Below, in pieces: positions 8,161 to 17,211 of a stretch of DNA of 57,415 nucleotides. The translations under genes were made by a program, and so were the position numbers. The number at the start of each line of letters is the position of its first letter. The stretch's first letter is position 1. The stretch comes from Chlamydiales bacterium. GTDB lineage: Bacteria; Chlamydiota; Chlamydiia; Chlamydiales; Criblamydiaceae. The stretch covers positions 1-57,415 of the forward strand of contig JACKPN010000010.1 of NCBI GenBank assembly GCA_024233575.1, written 5' to 3'. The notes beneath the pieces are model-generated. The model did not search any database. It saw nothing but the letters and a program-made list of their open reading frames with translations, and had not been told where the DNA came from.

Positions 8161-8823
8161 ATGCAGCCTGTAAACAAAGATATGCTTAAAGTTCGAATCC
8201 AAGAAGCCTTAGGCGCGGATTCAGCAAGCGAAATTGTCGTTATAAAAAAACATGGCGCCTTGCAAGGTCGTTGCCTGATCGTTAAGTCTGTGGATGAGGA
8301 TAAGCTCCTCAAACATATCGCTGCCGGTCGCCTTGCTTGTTTGCATGAAGGGGAGTTGCGTGTTTTTCATCCCAATGCTTCGATGTCTCAAGTTGATCAT
8401 ATCGTTTTCAAGGACAATCCGCTCGAAGAGAAACAAGTTGTCGTTAAGTCGATAGAGAATGATGAGCTTTATGAAGAGCTGCAGGAGATTGCCCTCAAAG
8501 AGCTGCATCTACCCCAAAAATCGATAAGAATCTCTCCTACAGTCAATTTTAAAACACATAATGATGTTCAAGAAAATATCATTCAGCAGTTGCTCTTCGT
8601 AATGACCATTCGCATTGTACAGCAAAAGGGGAGCGAGATTGTTCTTAAGATCGCCAGAATGTTCGAAGAGGCACGATCGAGAGACCGTCAGCTACAAAAG
8701 AGTGATGACATACGCCGCCGAGTTCTTTCGGAAAGAATCAAAAAAGGCCTAGTTCAAGATGAGATCGAAAAAAGGACTCTCATGTATGAGCTGGCAGGCC
8801 GCTTCATTCCTGTCGCAGCCTAA
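8161..8823 (+). CDS. Conserved-looking hypothetical protein
   Basis: A 220-residue soluble protein that I do not recognise. AGAGGAAA stands about eight bases before the ATG. There is no signal peptide or membrane segment. The N-terminal half alternates short strands (EIVVIKKHG, CLIVKSV), the C-terminal half is highly charged and helical (EEARSRDRQLQKSDDIRR...). It follows rnhB by 45 bases in the same direction, in the place where gmk would be expected in Chlamydia, and converges with the DUF3604 gene with a nine-base gap. Confidence 0.7.
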   Translation: MQPVNKDMLKVRIQEALGADSASEIVVIKKHGALQGRCLIVKSVDEDKLLKHIAAGRLACLHEGELRVFHPNASMSQVDHIVFKDNPLEEKQVVVKSIENDELYEELQEIALKELHLPQKSIRISPTVNFKTHNDVQENIIQQLLFVMTIRIVQQKGSEIVLKIARMFEEARSRDRQLQKSDDIRRRVLSERIKKGLVQDEIEKRTLMYELAGRFIPVAA

Positions 8824-8831
8824 CGCTCTTT

Positions 8832-10859
8832 TTACTCCTCGTCATCGAGATCTTCTTCAATATCTTCAACGACGGGGGAATTGTCTTCTTGTTCTAGTTC
8901 GTACTCTTCCAAAATCTTCGTGACAGCAGATTTCTTATAAGTACGCGCTGCACGTTTGGCTTTTTTCTCAGAAGCGCTGATTTCTACCAGATCGATCCAA
9001 ATCGGTGAGCTCCATGCCATATTACCATCATTTTGGGTGATACGCAGATAATAGAAAACAAACGAGGATTTTTTGTCGCTAGGTTTGATAGCCACTTTTT
9101 CCAAGCTGACCATATCGTCATATTCAAAGTCTATGTGATAGGTATTTTGCGGTTTGATCGTCTCAATGACTTCGCCATTCCTGATGATTTCTATAGTCTT
9201 AATTTCATCGGTTCCGGCGACATAACCTTCGATATGGCGGTTTACGTTAAGACCCGGCTTTTCAGCGGTGGTCACCTCAGCGCCGATCGGCGTGCCGGCA
9301 ATGTTCATGCCGACAATGATGCGTTCCCCCGTGGTGGCATAACAGGAGCGACGTTGAAGGGCATCGGCAATAGAAGAGCGTGTATACTCCGGACAGATCA
9401 CCGCAGTAAGCCCAGGGTTGTACTGCATCTGTTCACTGTCGTAAAAATCACTATAGATGCCGCGATCGTCAAGACCTCCTGCAACAAAACCGAAGCGTAA
9501 GTTACGCTTTAGTGCTGAAAGTACCGCTCCTTCTACCGTTTCGTTAACGCCGATTTTATCTGAAGTTTTAATCGGCATGGTATTGCCTTCTTTTGCTGTG
9601 CATTCCGACGAACCCCAGGCGTTATAGATTTCGACGACGCGTTCAAATTCAGGATTGAAGTCGTTAAAATTATATTGATATCCTTTTGCCATGGTGAAGC
9701 TAGGGATCGATACCAGCTCTTTTGGCGAAAAACTTTTATATATCTTTTTCAACGAGCTGTTTTTTGGCTCTTTCTTTCTAAGAATCTGCTTATGATCTTT
9801 TGTGTAGACCATATTACGAATACCCTCGCTGCCCTCGCTGCCAACCCACTGGAAGCCGATGAGCGTGATATAGCGGTCTGCCTCATCGAACTCAAGAATA
9901 TTTTGAACGATCGTTTTCCAAATTTCTTGAGGGGTCTCTTCGGCGCTTTCAAACGGAGAACATGCAAAGAAGTTCAACCCTTTTTCATCACGGAAGTGGC
10001 GGAGGCATCCTTCGATGTTTTCCATCGAGTCCAAACGTTCAGACTCACCATGAAACACCCCCCAAAGAAGGTTTTCCGCATCTTCACTGAAACAACGGAT
10101 TGGGGATGCTTTGTAGATGTCGCCTGTCGCTGCATTCCGGAGGTTGATGGTGTAAACACCAGGTTCATTGAAATAAAGGTTGGGAAGCGTGATGAAGCCT
10201 GTCTCGGGAACAAACAGCTTCCAATTAAGGTTTTCGCGGATATTTTCGTAAAAAAGTTCGATCAACGTATCTTCAGGGGCATTACTTGTAAGGTTGCCAT
10301 ACTCATCCTCAAAGCGAATGACAACATCGAAGCGCTTGTTTTTCGTGACGAAAGAGGGGACCATCACTTTGATGTCATGGAGGGAGCTGCCGCGGATGTC
10401 CATGTGGAAAACCTCCGGCTCGTCGAAGTGTCCTTTTCCCACTGTGTCGACTGATAGGAGAAACGGCTTGCGACGCTGTGAACAACATTGTGCGGTAGTG
10501 CCGGTTTTCTCGCTTGTTTTTTTACCTTTAGGCGCGCCGACGACGATTGTAAATGTTGAACCTGCTTCGACCTCTTCCGGGAGCTCAAATTCATAGATAG
10601 GAGTATAGCTGGTGTCGACTTCGACTTCTTCTGCCTTAACAGTCTTCCCGTTCTCTAGAAGACCATAGATGACATTACCACTGGACTTAAGGTTAGTATC
10701 AGGAATCTGCCAGTCGATCGGTCTGCCTTCGCTTACCAGGTCAAATCTTAGCATTGTGCCTTCGGGAAGGTCTATTGATGGTGTATAAACAAATTTCCAT
10801 GTATTGACCTCACCGGCAAGAGCGGCTGAAGGTTCGCAGTAGCAGATCGAACGACGCAT
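8832..10859 (-). CDS. DUF3604 (PHP-like) family protein
   Basis: A 675-residue protein. The central part aligns by eye with DUF3604: LWGVFHGES in place of the usual GDLHGHS, the GLNFF...W segment, LIGFQWVGSEG..GIRN where the family has GYEW..GGDRN, VEIYNAWGSSE, and the late RRSCYATTGERIIVGMNIAG. Several histidines and aspartates expected to bind metal in this PHP-related fold are replaced (for example D to F in the first motif), so catalysis is doubtful. The C-terminus is a very acidic tail. No signal peptide is obvious. The gene reads leftward, alone. Confidence 0.75.
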   Translation of the reverse strand: MRRSICYCEPSAALAGEVNTWKFVYTPSIDLPEGTMLRFDLVSEGRPIDWQIPDTNLKSSGNVIYGLLENGKTVKAEEVEVDTSYTPIYEFELPEEVEAGSTFTIVVGAPKGKKTSEKTGTTAQCCSQRRKPFLLSVDTVGKGHFDEPEVFHMDIRGSSLHDIKVMVPSFVTKNKRFDVVIRFEDEYGNLTSNAPEDTLIELFYENIRENLNWKLFVPETGFITLPNLYFNEPGVYTINLRNAATGDIYKASPIRCFSEDAENLLWGVFHGESERLDSMENIEGCLRHFRDEKGLNFFACSPFESAEETPQEIWKTIVQNILEFDEADRYITLIGFQWVGSEGSEGIRNMVYTKDHKQILRKKEPKNSSLKKIYKSFSPKELVSIPSFTMAKGYQYNFNDFNPEFERVVEIYNAWGSSECTAKEGNTMPIKTSDKIGVNETVEGAVLSALKRNLRFGFVAGGLDDRGIYSDFYDSEQMQYNPGLTAVICPEYTRSSIADALQRRSCYATTGERIIVGMNIAGTPIGAEVTTAEKPGLNVNRHIEGYVAGTDEIKTIEIIRNGEVIETIKPQNTYHIDFEYDDMVSLEKVAIKPSDKKSSFVFYYLRITQNDGNMAWSSPIWIDLVEISASEKKAKRAARTYKKSAVTKILEEYELEQEDNSPVVEDIEEDLDDEE

Positions 10860-11218
10860 ATGTATTGTGACTCCCTAGAGATTGAAGATTGTGCATTATT
10901 TTACTCTATTAGTGCTTTTCAAGCAATTGTAGTAGAGCCGATAGGGTAATTAGATGAATACGTTGGAGAGCTTGTTTTAAACGATTTAATACAAGCAGGT
11001 TCCGATGGAAAGATCGGTGTCTTAAGCTTCACATGTAATACTGCAGGATATTCATTTTTATTTTTAAAGGGTCTATTTTGAAATATCGAGCCATTTACAA
11101 AATGATTTGAGGCTTTTTTTCTGCAATATTCCTTCTCACTTCGCGCTCGTTCTCGCAAACTGTTCGAACATCGCCCTTTTGTGAGCCACAAAATTACTAG
11201 AAAAACCACAATCAACTA
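10860..11218. other. Intergenic stretch without a convincing gene
   Basis: AT-rich DNA between the divergent DUF3604 start and the palindromic element. A weak leftward frame (10919-11215, 98 codons) has no ribosome-binding site and odd composition, so I do not call it. The part around 11104-11152 (TTTCTGCAATATTCC and CGTTCTCGCAAACTG) resembles 48066-48108, suggesting a dispersed repeat or a shared degraded sequence. Confidence 0.5.
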
Positions 11219-11380
11219 GAGCGTATCGTCAAATTAAGGAATAAAGGCCTTGCCATCTTTTTTTCCTTTGTTTGTATCCACTTTTTTTGCCCTACTTTCC
11301 AAGTAGGGGCTGCAAATTTGTCTACGAACAAACAAAAAAATCCAGAAAAGTTCCAATTATTCCTAATTGACGACACACTC
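11219..11380. mobile_element. 162-bp palindromic miniature element (MITE-like), TA-flanked
   Basis: The two ends are imperfect inverted repeats: left GAGCGTATCGTCAAATTAAG, right (reverse complement) GAGTGTGTCGTCAATTAGG, and similarity continues toward the centre through T-runs and GTTTGT. The centre holds CCCTACTT-TCC-AAGTAGGG. TA dinucleotides flank both ends (11217-11218, 11381-11382), as expected of elements mobilised by IS630/Tc1-mariner-type transposases. It has no coding capacity. A second element of exactly the same length and similar arm sequence lies at 50824-50985. Confidence 0.75.
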
Positions 11381-11445
11381 TAATTTTACAAGTGGATCTA
11401 ACAATTATTTTTGTTTTTATGTATTTCGGTTAGCGTTGGGATGGG

Positions 11446-13005
11446 TTAGAGAGCGTACTCGACTACCCGTTTTTCTCGTGTAACGGTGACTTTGACTTTT
11501 CCCGGATAGGTGAGGTCATTTTCAATACGCTTGGTCAGGTCCCGTGCTAAGTGGACCATCCCGGCGTCATCGATCATATCAGGAAGAACGAAGATTCGCA
11601 CCTCACGGCCGGCTTGCAGGGCGTACGCTTTTTCGATGCCGGGAAATTCGTAGGCGATCTCTTCCAATTTTTTGATGCGTTTGATGTACTCCTCGACAGC
11701 TTCGATGCGGGCACCGGGTCGTGAGGCTGATAGGGCGTCAGCAGCAGCGCACAGACTGCCTTCAATTGTCAAAGGATCAATCTCATGGTGGTGGCAACCG
11801 ATGCCGTTGGCAACTTCACGCGACTCGCCATGGCGCAGAGCAAAGTCATGCCCGACCATGGCGTGAGTGCCTTCAATTTCATGGCTGAGGGCTTTTCCTA
11901 TATCATGCAGAAGGCCGATGCGCTTCGCAAGCTTGCAGTTTAGGCCAAGTTCGGCAGCCATCGCTCCCATGATATGGGCAACCTCTAGCGAATGTTCAAG
12001 AATATTTTGCCCATAGCTGTAACGGAACCCTAACTTGCCGAGGAGATCGATGATCTCGGGGTGAAGGTTCATGATCCCTGCGCGGTAGGCGGCATCCTCA
12101 CCACGTTTGCGGACCTCTTTTCCTGCCTGCTGCTTAGCTTTTTCGACAGCTTCTTCGATACGGGTGGGGTGAATGCGTCCGTCGCTGACAAGTTCGGTCA
12201 AAGCGTTACGGGCGATATGTAGGCGTACGGGATCAAAAGCGGAGAGGACGACAGCATTTGGCGTTTCGTCGATAATAAAGTTAACCCCGGTAGCTTGTTC
12301 AAGTGCGCGGATATTACGTCCCTCCCTGCCGATGATCCTTCCTTTCATTTCATCGTTGGGGATGGAGACGGTATTAATTGTCGACAAAGAGGCAGAGGAA
12401 ACAGCCATCCTGTTGATCGCTGTTGCGATGATGCGTGCGGCCTGCTCGTCGGCGGTCTCTTCAGCCTCTTTCTGCGAGCGGCGGATCATGTTGGCAGTCT
12501 CCGACTTGATATCGCCAAAGACTTTTTCAAGAATCAGTTCTTTCGCTTCATTCTCAGTAAGGCCGGATACTTTCTCTAGTTCGCTAAGCAGCTGCAGCCG
12601 CATCTCCCTGGTTTCTACTCTGTCAGTTTCAAGTTTTTCGCGTCGCGCGATGAGGACAGCTTCACGTTTTTCGATATCAGATAGCTTTTTCTCAACAAGG
12701 TTCATCCGCATTTCCAGCTTATCTTCACGTTGCTTGAGCCTCTGTTCTTCGATCTGCAGCTTGCCCCGCTCGCGTTGCCATGTGGCTTCCAGCTCCCGCT
12801 GTTGTTCAACTTGATGCTTCTTGATTTCAAGCTCGCCGGCATGGCGCTTCGCGTCCGCTGCGGTCTCTGCCTTTTGAATCAAGTCGTTGCAAATTTGCTG
12901 AAAGCTTCCTAATCTGAACTGCTGGTATAAGCGGAAGAGGACAGCTCCAATGGCAAGACCGCTTAACCCTGAAAGGATGCTTGATGCGTTGAGTTCAATT
13001 TCCAT
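11446..13005 (-). CDS. rny: Ribonuclease Y
   Basis: Membrane-anchored endoribonuclease of 519 residues that starts mRNA decay. It has an N-terminal hydrophobic anchor (about 10-26), a long coiled coil (about 35-150) rich in Glu, Arg and Gln, a KH RNA-binding domain with GRIIGREGRNI (about 222-232), and an HD domain with HSLEVAHI and LLHDIGKAL (catalytic His-Asp near 367-368). Length is that of the family. It is the last gene of a leftward group with ybeY and the CBS protein, 57 bases after the latter. Confidence 0.95.
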   Translation of the reverse strand: MEIELNASSILSGLSGLAIGAVLFRLYQQFRLGSFQQICNDLIQKAETAADAKRHAGELEIKKHQVEQQRELEATWQRERGKLQIEEQRLKQREDKLEMRMNLVEKKLSDIEKREAVLIARREKLETDRVETREMRLQLLSELEKVSGLTENEAKELILEKVFGDIKSETANMIRRSQKEAEETADEQAARIIATAINRMAVSSASLSTINTVSIPNDEMKGRIIGREGRNIRALEQATGVNFIIDETPNAVVLSAFDPVRLHIARNALTELVSDGRIHPTRIEEAVEKAKQQAGKEVRKRGEDAAYRAGIMNLHPEIIDLLGKLGFRYSYGQNILEHSLEVAHIMGAMAAELGLNCKLAKRIGLLHDIGKALSHEIEGTHAMVGHDFALRHGESREVANGIGCHHHEIDPLTIEGSLCAAADALSASRPGARIEAVEEYIKRIKKLEEIAYEFPGIEKAYALQAGREVRIFVLPDMIDDAGMVHLARDLTKRIENDLTYPGKVKVTVTREKRVVEYAL

Positions 13006-13062
13006 GAAACGCCCGGGAAAAAATGATATTCGGGTTTACTATAAAAAAATATTTAGATTTTG

Positions 13063-14433
13063 TCATTCTTCGGAAGGCGCGGCTTCTTCTTCCATTTCAT
13101 CTCGCTGAGCCTCATGAACAACGGTAGGTTTGATTCGCACTTTTCCAACAGCGCGTTCGCTGGAACTGATGATCTCGATCTCAAAATCGTCATGCTCGAT
13201 TTTAAACCCTTTCCCGGGAATCTCCCCGGCACAATGGAAGATATAGCCCCCGATGGTGTCATAATCGCTGTCTTGCGGAATCTTGATTCCTAACTGCTCT
13301 TCAGTGTCGAGAAGGCTAGTTCTGGCATCGACGATCCATGCGCCGTCACGCTGTGCTACAAAGAAGGGCTCATCCTCTTCGTCATCATATTCGTCGGCAA
13401 TTTCCCCAACGATCTGTTCTAGAATGTCCTCAATAGTAACGATCCCTTCAGTTCCTCCATACTCATCGACGACGACAGCAAAATGTACTTGCTTCTTACG
13501 GAATTCCTGAAGAAGAGTCGAAATTTTTTTTGTTTCCGGTGTGTATAGCGGCGGTTTTTGGATCGAAGAGATCGGAGCATCTAAAATGCTTGCGTCGCCG
13601 TTCCCGGTATACTCCATGTATTTGCTAAGAACATCTTTATACATCAAGATCCCGACGATGTTATCGACGTTGTCTTTGAAGACAGGAACGCGGCTGTAAC
13701 CTTCCTGCTCAAGCTGCTGCGCAGCTTCACGGATGGATGTGTCTGCCGACAGACTGAAGACGTCAACGCGGGGAACCATGATTTCACGTGCGATATGCTG
13801 ACTGAACTTCAACACCGATTGGATGATTTTTTTGTCGGTGAAGTCCATTTTGTCGTTAAATTCAATATCTTCGATCAACTCGATCAGTTCTTTTTTAACT
13901 TGAGTGTCCGGCTCAGTGATATTGTCAAAGTAGACGCTAGGCGCCACCGCACGTGTTAATTTGAGAAACAGAAACGTGAGTGGGAATGCGAGAAAAAGAA
14001 AGATCGAAGCAAGAGGTACGGAGAAGCGGAGCGCGGTCACGGGATATTGCGTGCCGAAGAGGCGCGGTGCGTAATCGCCGACAACAAAATAGAGGATCAT
14101 AAAACCGATCAGCTGCAGAAAAAGCCAAACATGATGGAAGTTTGTTTCTGTCGCCGCACTGTCAGCTTTCAGAAGAAGGGCAAAAGCGCAAACGCCGAAA
14201 AAGAAACGGACAACTGCTTGCGCGCAGGTGGTGGCAAAGAAAAGCCCCTCATATTCGTCTTCAGGAAAAAAGCGCAAGTGAAATGAGCGATAAAAAAAGA
14301 GGCTTCCCATGTTTTTGAATTCTTTCTGCGAACCGCGCTTATGGATGCGTCGTAAGGAACCGCTCAGCGCTGTTAAGAAGAACATCCCAGTCAACAGGAT
14401 TAGCGCTAGAAAGAGAAGTGCTGGCAAAGACAA
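13063..14433 (-). CDS. CNNM/HlyC-type transporter-like protein with CBS pair
   Basis: Membrane protein of 456 residues of the CNNM/CorC family, probably involved in divalent cation (Mg or Co) extrusion; often annotated as hemolysin C. The N-terminal half is hydrophobic with about four membrane segments (DUF21 type). Then come two CBS motifs (IMVPRVDVFSL...GYSRVPVF and the HFAVVVDEYGGTEGIVT segment) and a C-terminal CorC/HlyC domain. The tail is Glu-rich. It lies 36 bases after ybeY and before rny, all leftward. Confidence 0.88.
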   Translation of the reverse strand: MSLPALLFLALILLTGMFFLTALSGSLRRIHKRGSQKEFKNMGSLFFYRSFHLRFFPEDEYEGLFFATTCAQAVVRFFFGVCAFALLLKADSAATETNFHHVWLFLQLIGFMILYFVVGDYAPRLFGTQYPVTALRFSVPLASIFLFLAFPLTFLFLKLTRAVAPSVYFDNITEPDTQVKKELIELIEDIEFNDKMDFTDKKIIQSVLKFSQHIAREIMVPRVDVFSLSADTSIREAAQQLEQEGYSRVPVFKDNVDNIVGILMYKDVLSKYMEYTGNGDASILDAPISSIQKPPLYTPETKKISTLLQEFRKKQVHFAVVVDEYGGTEGIVTIEDILEQIVGEIADEYDDEEDEPFFVAQRDGAWIVDARTSLLDTEEQLGIKIPQDSDYDTIGGYIFHCAGEIPGKGFKIEHDDFEIEIISSSERAVGKVRIKPTVVHEAQRDEMEEEAAPSEE

Positions 14434-14469
14434 AGAACCTCCGTAAAAGTAATATAGAACTTTTTCATA

Positions 14470-14919
14470 TCATGGACGTAGTGTGATGTCTAGAGATTTT
14501 AGGTTTTCCAAGTGGCGCGCTTCACCGGCGCGCATAGCTATACGGTCCTCTTCCTCGATGTCATCATACCCCATCAGATGGAGAAGGGTATGGACAAGAT
14601 AAAGAAGCGTTTCTTCATAAGGGTCGCCACCGACATCATTGGCGTAGATGATCGCTGACTCAGGACAGATGAATGCCTCTCCAAGTACTTGATATCCAAT
14701 AGACTCTTCACCGTCCATCGGAAACGAAATGCAATCGGTCGGGGTGGGGTCGTCAAAAAACTTATCATGTAGCTCGGTGATCAATTCCGTTGTGACGAAA
14801 TTGATGGTTACTTCGTCCGGCTGCCATCCCTCAAAGTGAACGATTTCGACTGCTGCTTTTTTGACTGCTGAAATATTGAGTGATAGATCGTCTTGAAGAT
14901 TAATTACGTTGACTTCCAT
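14470..14919 (-). CDS. ybeY: Endoribonuclease / rRNA maturation factor YbeY
   Basis: A 149-residue UPF0054 protein for 16S rRNA maturation and ribosome quality control. The ATG at 14919 has AGGAG six bases upstream; the open frame reaches 14991, but that extension is not family-like. The metal site is unusual: the motif normally reading H-xxx-H-xxxxx-H is H110, H114 and D120 in HTLLHLMGYDD, so the third histidine is aspartate, which can still bind zinc. Its ribosome-binding site directly adjoins the terminator of the upstream small basic protein. Confidence 0.9.
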   Translation of the reverse strand: MEVNVINLQDDLSLNISAVKKAAVEIVHFEGWQPDEVTINFVTTELITELHDKFFDDPTPTDCISFPMDGEESIGYQVLGEAFICPESAIIYANDVGGDPYEETLLYLVHTLLHLMGYDDIEEEDRIAMRAGEARHLENLKSLDITLRP

Positions 14920-14933
14920 TAGCACTCCTAAAC

Positions 14934-14969
14934 AAAAAAAAACGCCCAAGACCTCGTGGTCGTGAGCGT
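14934..14969 (-). terminator. Intrinsic terminator of the small basic protein gene
   Basis: On the minus strand a 12-bp stem (ACGCTCACGACC / GGTCTTGGGCGT, one mismatch and one G-T pair) with a four-base loop is followed by nine T. It ends five bases before the ybeY Shine-Dalgarno, so read-through would feed ybeY and the genes after it. Confidence 0.8.
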
Positions 14970-14994
14970 CGAAAATAATAAGTTTCGGCAACCA

Positions 14995-15153
14995 TTAAAC
15001 GTTGGGCGTTTTAGGAAGGCCAGTGACCCTCTTGTCTTTGCCCTCTTCCCAACGGCCGAGTTTCTTGAGGATATCAAGACGCTCGAAACGCTTAAGGACA
15101 TTGCGCTTTTTCGCGCCTTTCGTTGCTTTGCCGAAGCTAGGATGTCTAGACAT
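14995..15153 (-). CDS. Small basic protein of Chlamydiae/Verrucomicrobia type
   Basis: A 52-residue, strongly basic protein starting MSRHPSFGKATKGAKKRNV and continuing with RFERLDILKKLGRW and GLPKTPNV. This pattern is the small basic protein family shared by Chlamydiae and Verrucomicrobia (TIGR04137-like, from memory), probably a ribosome- or nucleic-acid-associated protein. It was found by direct translation. It lies between another small basic gene and ybeY and ends in its own terminator. Confidence 0.8.
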   Translation of the reverse strand: MSRHPSFGKATKGAKKRNVLKRFERLDILKKLGRWEEGKDKRVTGLPKTPNV

Positions 15154-15170
15154 GACGTACTACCTTGAAT

Positions 15171-15344
15171 TTATTTGATTTTAGGGATAAATGCCGTTTG
15201 AGCCAGCTCGCCTTCAAACGCGTTTTCATGAGGTTTGAAACCTTGAGGAAGGTTGTCCTGCTTAGGGCCAGTCTTTACTGATGGCGCCTTGCGTCTGCGT
15301 GGGCTCTGGGCGCGGCGTTCTGCCTTTTTGCTGATTCGTGTCAT
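15171..15344 (-). CDS. Second small basic hypothetical protein
   Basis: A 57-residue protein starting MTRISKKAERRAQSPRRRK, basic at its N-terminus and neutral at the C-terminus (GELAQTAFIPKIK). The ATG at 15344 follows AGAGAA; the longer frame to 15404 has no better signal. It lies 17 bases upstream of the small basic protein, same direction, presumably cotranscribed. In Chlamydia I recall two tiny unnamed genes at the corresponding place next to ybeY, which supports it being real. Confidence 0.65.
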   Translation of the reverse strand: MTRISKKAERRAQSPRRRKAPSVKTGPKQDNLPQGFKPHENAFEGELAQTAFIPKIK

Positions 15345-15458
15345 TTTCTCTGTTCTCCCGAAATTGAAAAGCCCTAGTATAACGCCCTTAGCTTTAAGCT
15401 GCAAGCCTTTTATTTAGAGTACAGGCGCGATCTTTTATCAAATAAAATATTTACTTTA

Positions 15459-15487
15459 TTGAATCTTAATTGTTTAAGTGATATAAT
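15459..15487 (+). promoter_or_regulatory. Sigma-70-type promoter for the 15512 gene
   Basis: TTGAAT (15459-15464) and TATAAT (15482-15487) are separated by exactly 17 bases, near-consensus for the main sigma factor. The start of transcription would fall near 15494, leaving a very short leader before the coding region. Confidence 0.75.
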
Positions 15488-15511
15488 ATAGCTCTAAAGG
15501 TTAATTCTCGA

Positions 15512-17068
15512 GTGTTTAACATGTTTTCTTCATCCGATAGCATAGCGCGTTTTGATACGAGCAACGAGCTTTTCAATGCCCAGAGATCTGCAGCGCAGAT
15601 CCGCAGGGACGAGGGACGTTCGCTGCTAGTTGTTGGAAGCGATACGATCCAGTCGGCAAAGAAAAGCCCTATCGAGCAAGAGGTGATCAAGAAGTTCGAG
15701 GCAAGCGGGAATAACCTTCCTGCAGACCATTTTGTTCCTTTTGCCCGCGCCGGCAAATACCTGTTTCTCGCTGTCTCCCTACCCAGCTATTTGTTCCTGT
15801 ACAGCATCCCGAAATGGGTGGCATTGAATGTGGTACCGTTCATTGCGAACAAAGTTGAGATGGGACTTAAGCATGGGGCGGAGCTTTTTAATCGCCTTTT
15901 TGCGGCCTTCTCTAATGCTTTCATTAACCCTTTCCGTCTCGCCAGCGGTAACATGAACTGGACGATACAAGGGTCGATGGAGAAAAACCTCTCTTTCCTC
16001 GGATATCTCGGAAAAGGATTAGCGACACTTGGAATTACTCTGTTCCATGCGGCGCGCAACACTTATCAATGGACACAAGGGCATGTCCGCACGTTGTTCA
16101 AGCATGCGCAAGAGGCTTTTGGTAAGCTGAGGCAGACGTTCGCGCAACTGTCGGAAAAGGTAGGGCAGCGTTGGAGCAGTGCTTCCCAAACTGTCAGCAG
16201 CATCGTCAGAAGTATACGCGAGAGCGTCGACAATAGTTTCCTTCATCCGCTCCTGGGTAAGTTTACCAAGCGTATACGATTCTTCGAGGATCAAACAAAA
16301 AAAGGCCGAGAATGGGTCGACGGTAAAGTGGGCAAGTATATTAAGCGGCTGCACGCAAAACTAGAGCCCTATATAGCTATGGCCAACTGCCACGCTAACC
16401 GATGGTTATCATGGCTAAACAGAATGTACAATTTTTTGATCGCTCCTATTATCGGCTGGATACGTTCCAAATTTGCTTTTGTCATGACGCATATCGCCAA
16501 CGCATACCGCTGGATCGACAGGCTGGCGCGTCATTATCTTTGGGAACTGCATCTTCTTGTGCAGAGGACAGCAAGACATGCTGTGCCTTTCCTCCGCGGA
16601 AAGTTGAGTTCTCTTTCTAATAGCATCAGCAGAATCTCGAATATCATATGGAAGGCCATCGTGCTTCCACTGTTTTCTGTTTTTGAAGATCGCTACCCGA
16701 ATGTAGCGCATGTTGTCAAAAAAGTATTTTTAGCGATTGCTGAAGTATTTCGTTTTGTTGGCAGAGCGGTCTTATATATCGCTAATCAGATCAAAACCTT
16801 CATCTTGTGGCTCATTAAACACTATCGAGCTCTTTTCAATAGCTTGATCGCGCTTATTAAAATGACTCTGATTTCTCCCTTTTTGCTTGTGCTAGGTATC
16901 GTTAAAAAGACAATCGCCCAAATCGCTAGGTACGTCGGCAACATCCTCAAAAAGATAGGGATTGCTACATTATATCTCCTGGCATGGAGCCGCGTTCTTT
17001 TGCGTTATGGTTTCCGGCTTACAGTGGAGCTGGCAGAAGAAATCATCTCTTGGTTTCCAACAAGATAA
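15512..17068 (+). CDS. Large helical, membrane-associated hypothetical protein
   Basis: A 518-residue protein of unknown family. The GTG at 15512 has AAAGG eleven bases upstream; an ATG at 15521 is the alternative (515 aa). After about 80 polar residues there is a hydrophobic segment near 84-110, then many amphipathic basic helices, and further hydrophobic stretches (about 305-320 and 440-475) with repeated Trp, Arg and Lys. There is no enzyme motif. The composition suggests a protein lying along membranes, perhaps secreted. It has its own strong promoter and precedes the tRNA pair. Confidence 0.7.
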   Translation: MFNMFSSSDSIARFDTSNELFNAQRSAAQIRRDEGRSLLVVGSDTIQSAKKSPIEQEVIKKFEASGNNLPADHFVPFARAGKYLFLAVSLPSYLFLYSIPKWVALNVVPFIANKVEMGLKHGAELFNRLFAAFSNAFINPFRLASGNMNWTIQGSMEKNLSFLGYLGKGLATLGITLFHAARNTYQWTQGHVRTLFKHAQEAFGKLRQTFAQLSEKVGQRWSSASQTVSSIVRSIRESVDNSFLHPLLGKFTKRIRFFEDQTKKGREWVDGKVGKYIKRLHAKLEPYIAMANCHANRWLSWLNRMYNFLIAPIIGWIRSKFAFVMTHIANAYRWIDRLARHYLWELHLLVQRTARHAVPFLRGKLSSLSNSISRISNIIWKAIVLPLFSVFEDRYPNVAHVVKKVFLAIAEVFRFVGRAVLYIANQIKTFILWLIKHYRALFNSLIALIKMTLISPFLLVLGIVKKTIAQIARYVGNILKKIGIATLYLLAWSRVLLRYGFRLTVELAEEIISWFPTR

Positions 17069-17127
17069 AAAACTCTTGTCTTGAAATCCTCATATTTGCT
17101 ATAAATTGCCCATCAACATGACCATAA

Positions 17128-17200
<73 letters not shown>

Positions 17201-17211
17201 TCCCTTCATTG

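Noticed and set aside
9675..10454. 259-codon frame opposite the DUF3604 gene
   Set aside because: Antisense shadow of a recognised protein, no ribosome-binding site.
10919..11215. 98-codon leftward frame
   Set aside because: No ribosome-binding site, atypical composition, and part of it matches a non-coding repeat elsewhere.
12173..12814. 213-codon Ser/Arg-rich frame opposite rny
   Set aside because: Antisense to the rny coiled coil; composition is the mirror of Glu/Arg codons.
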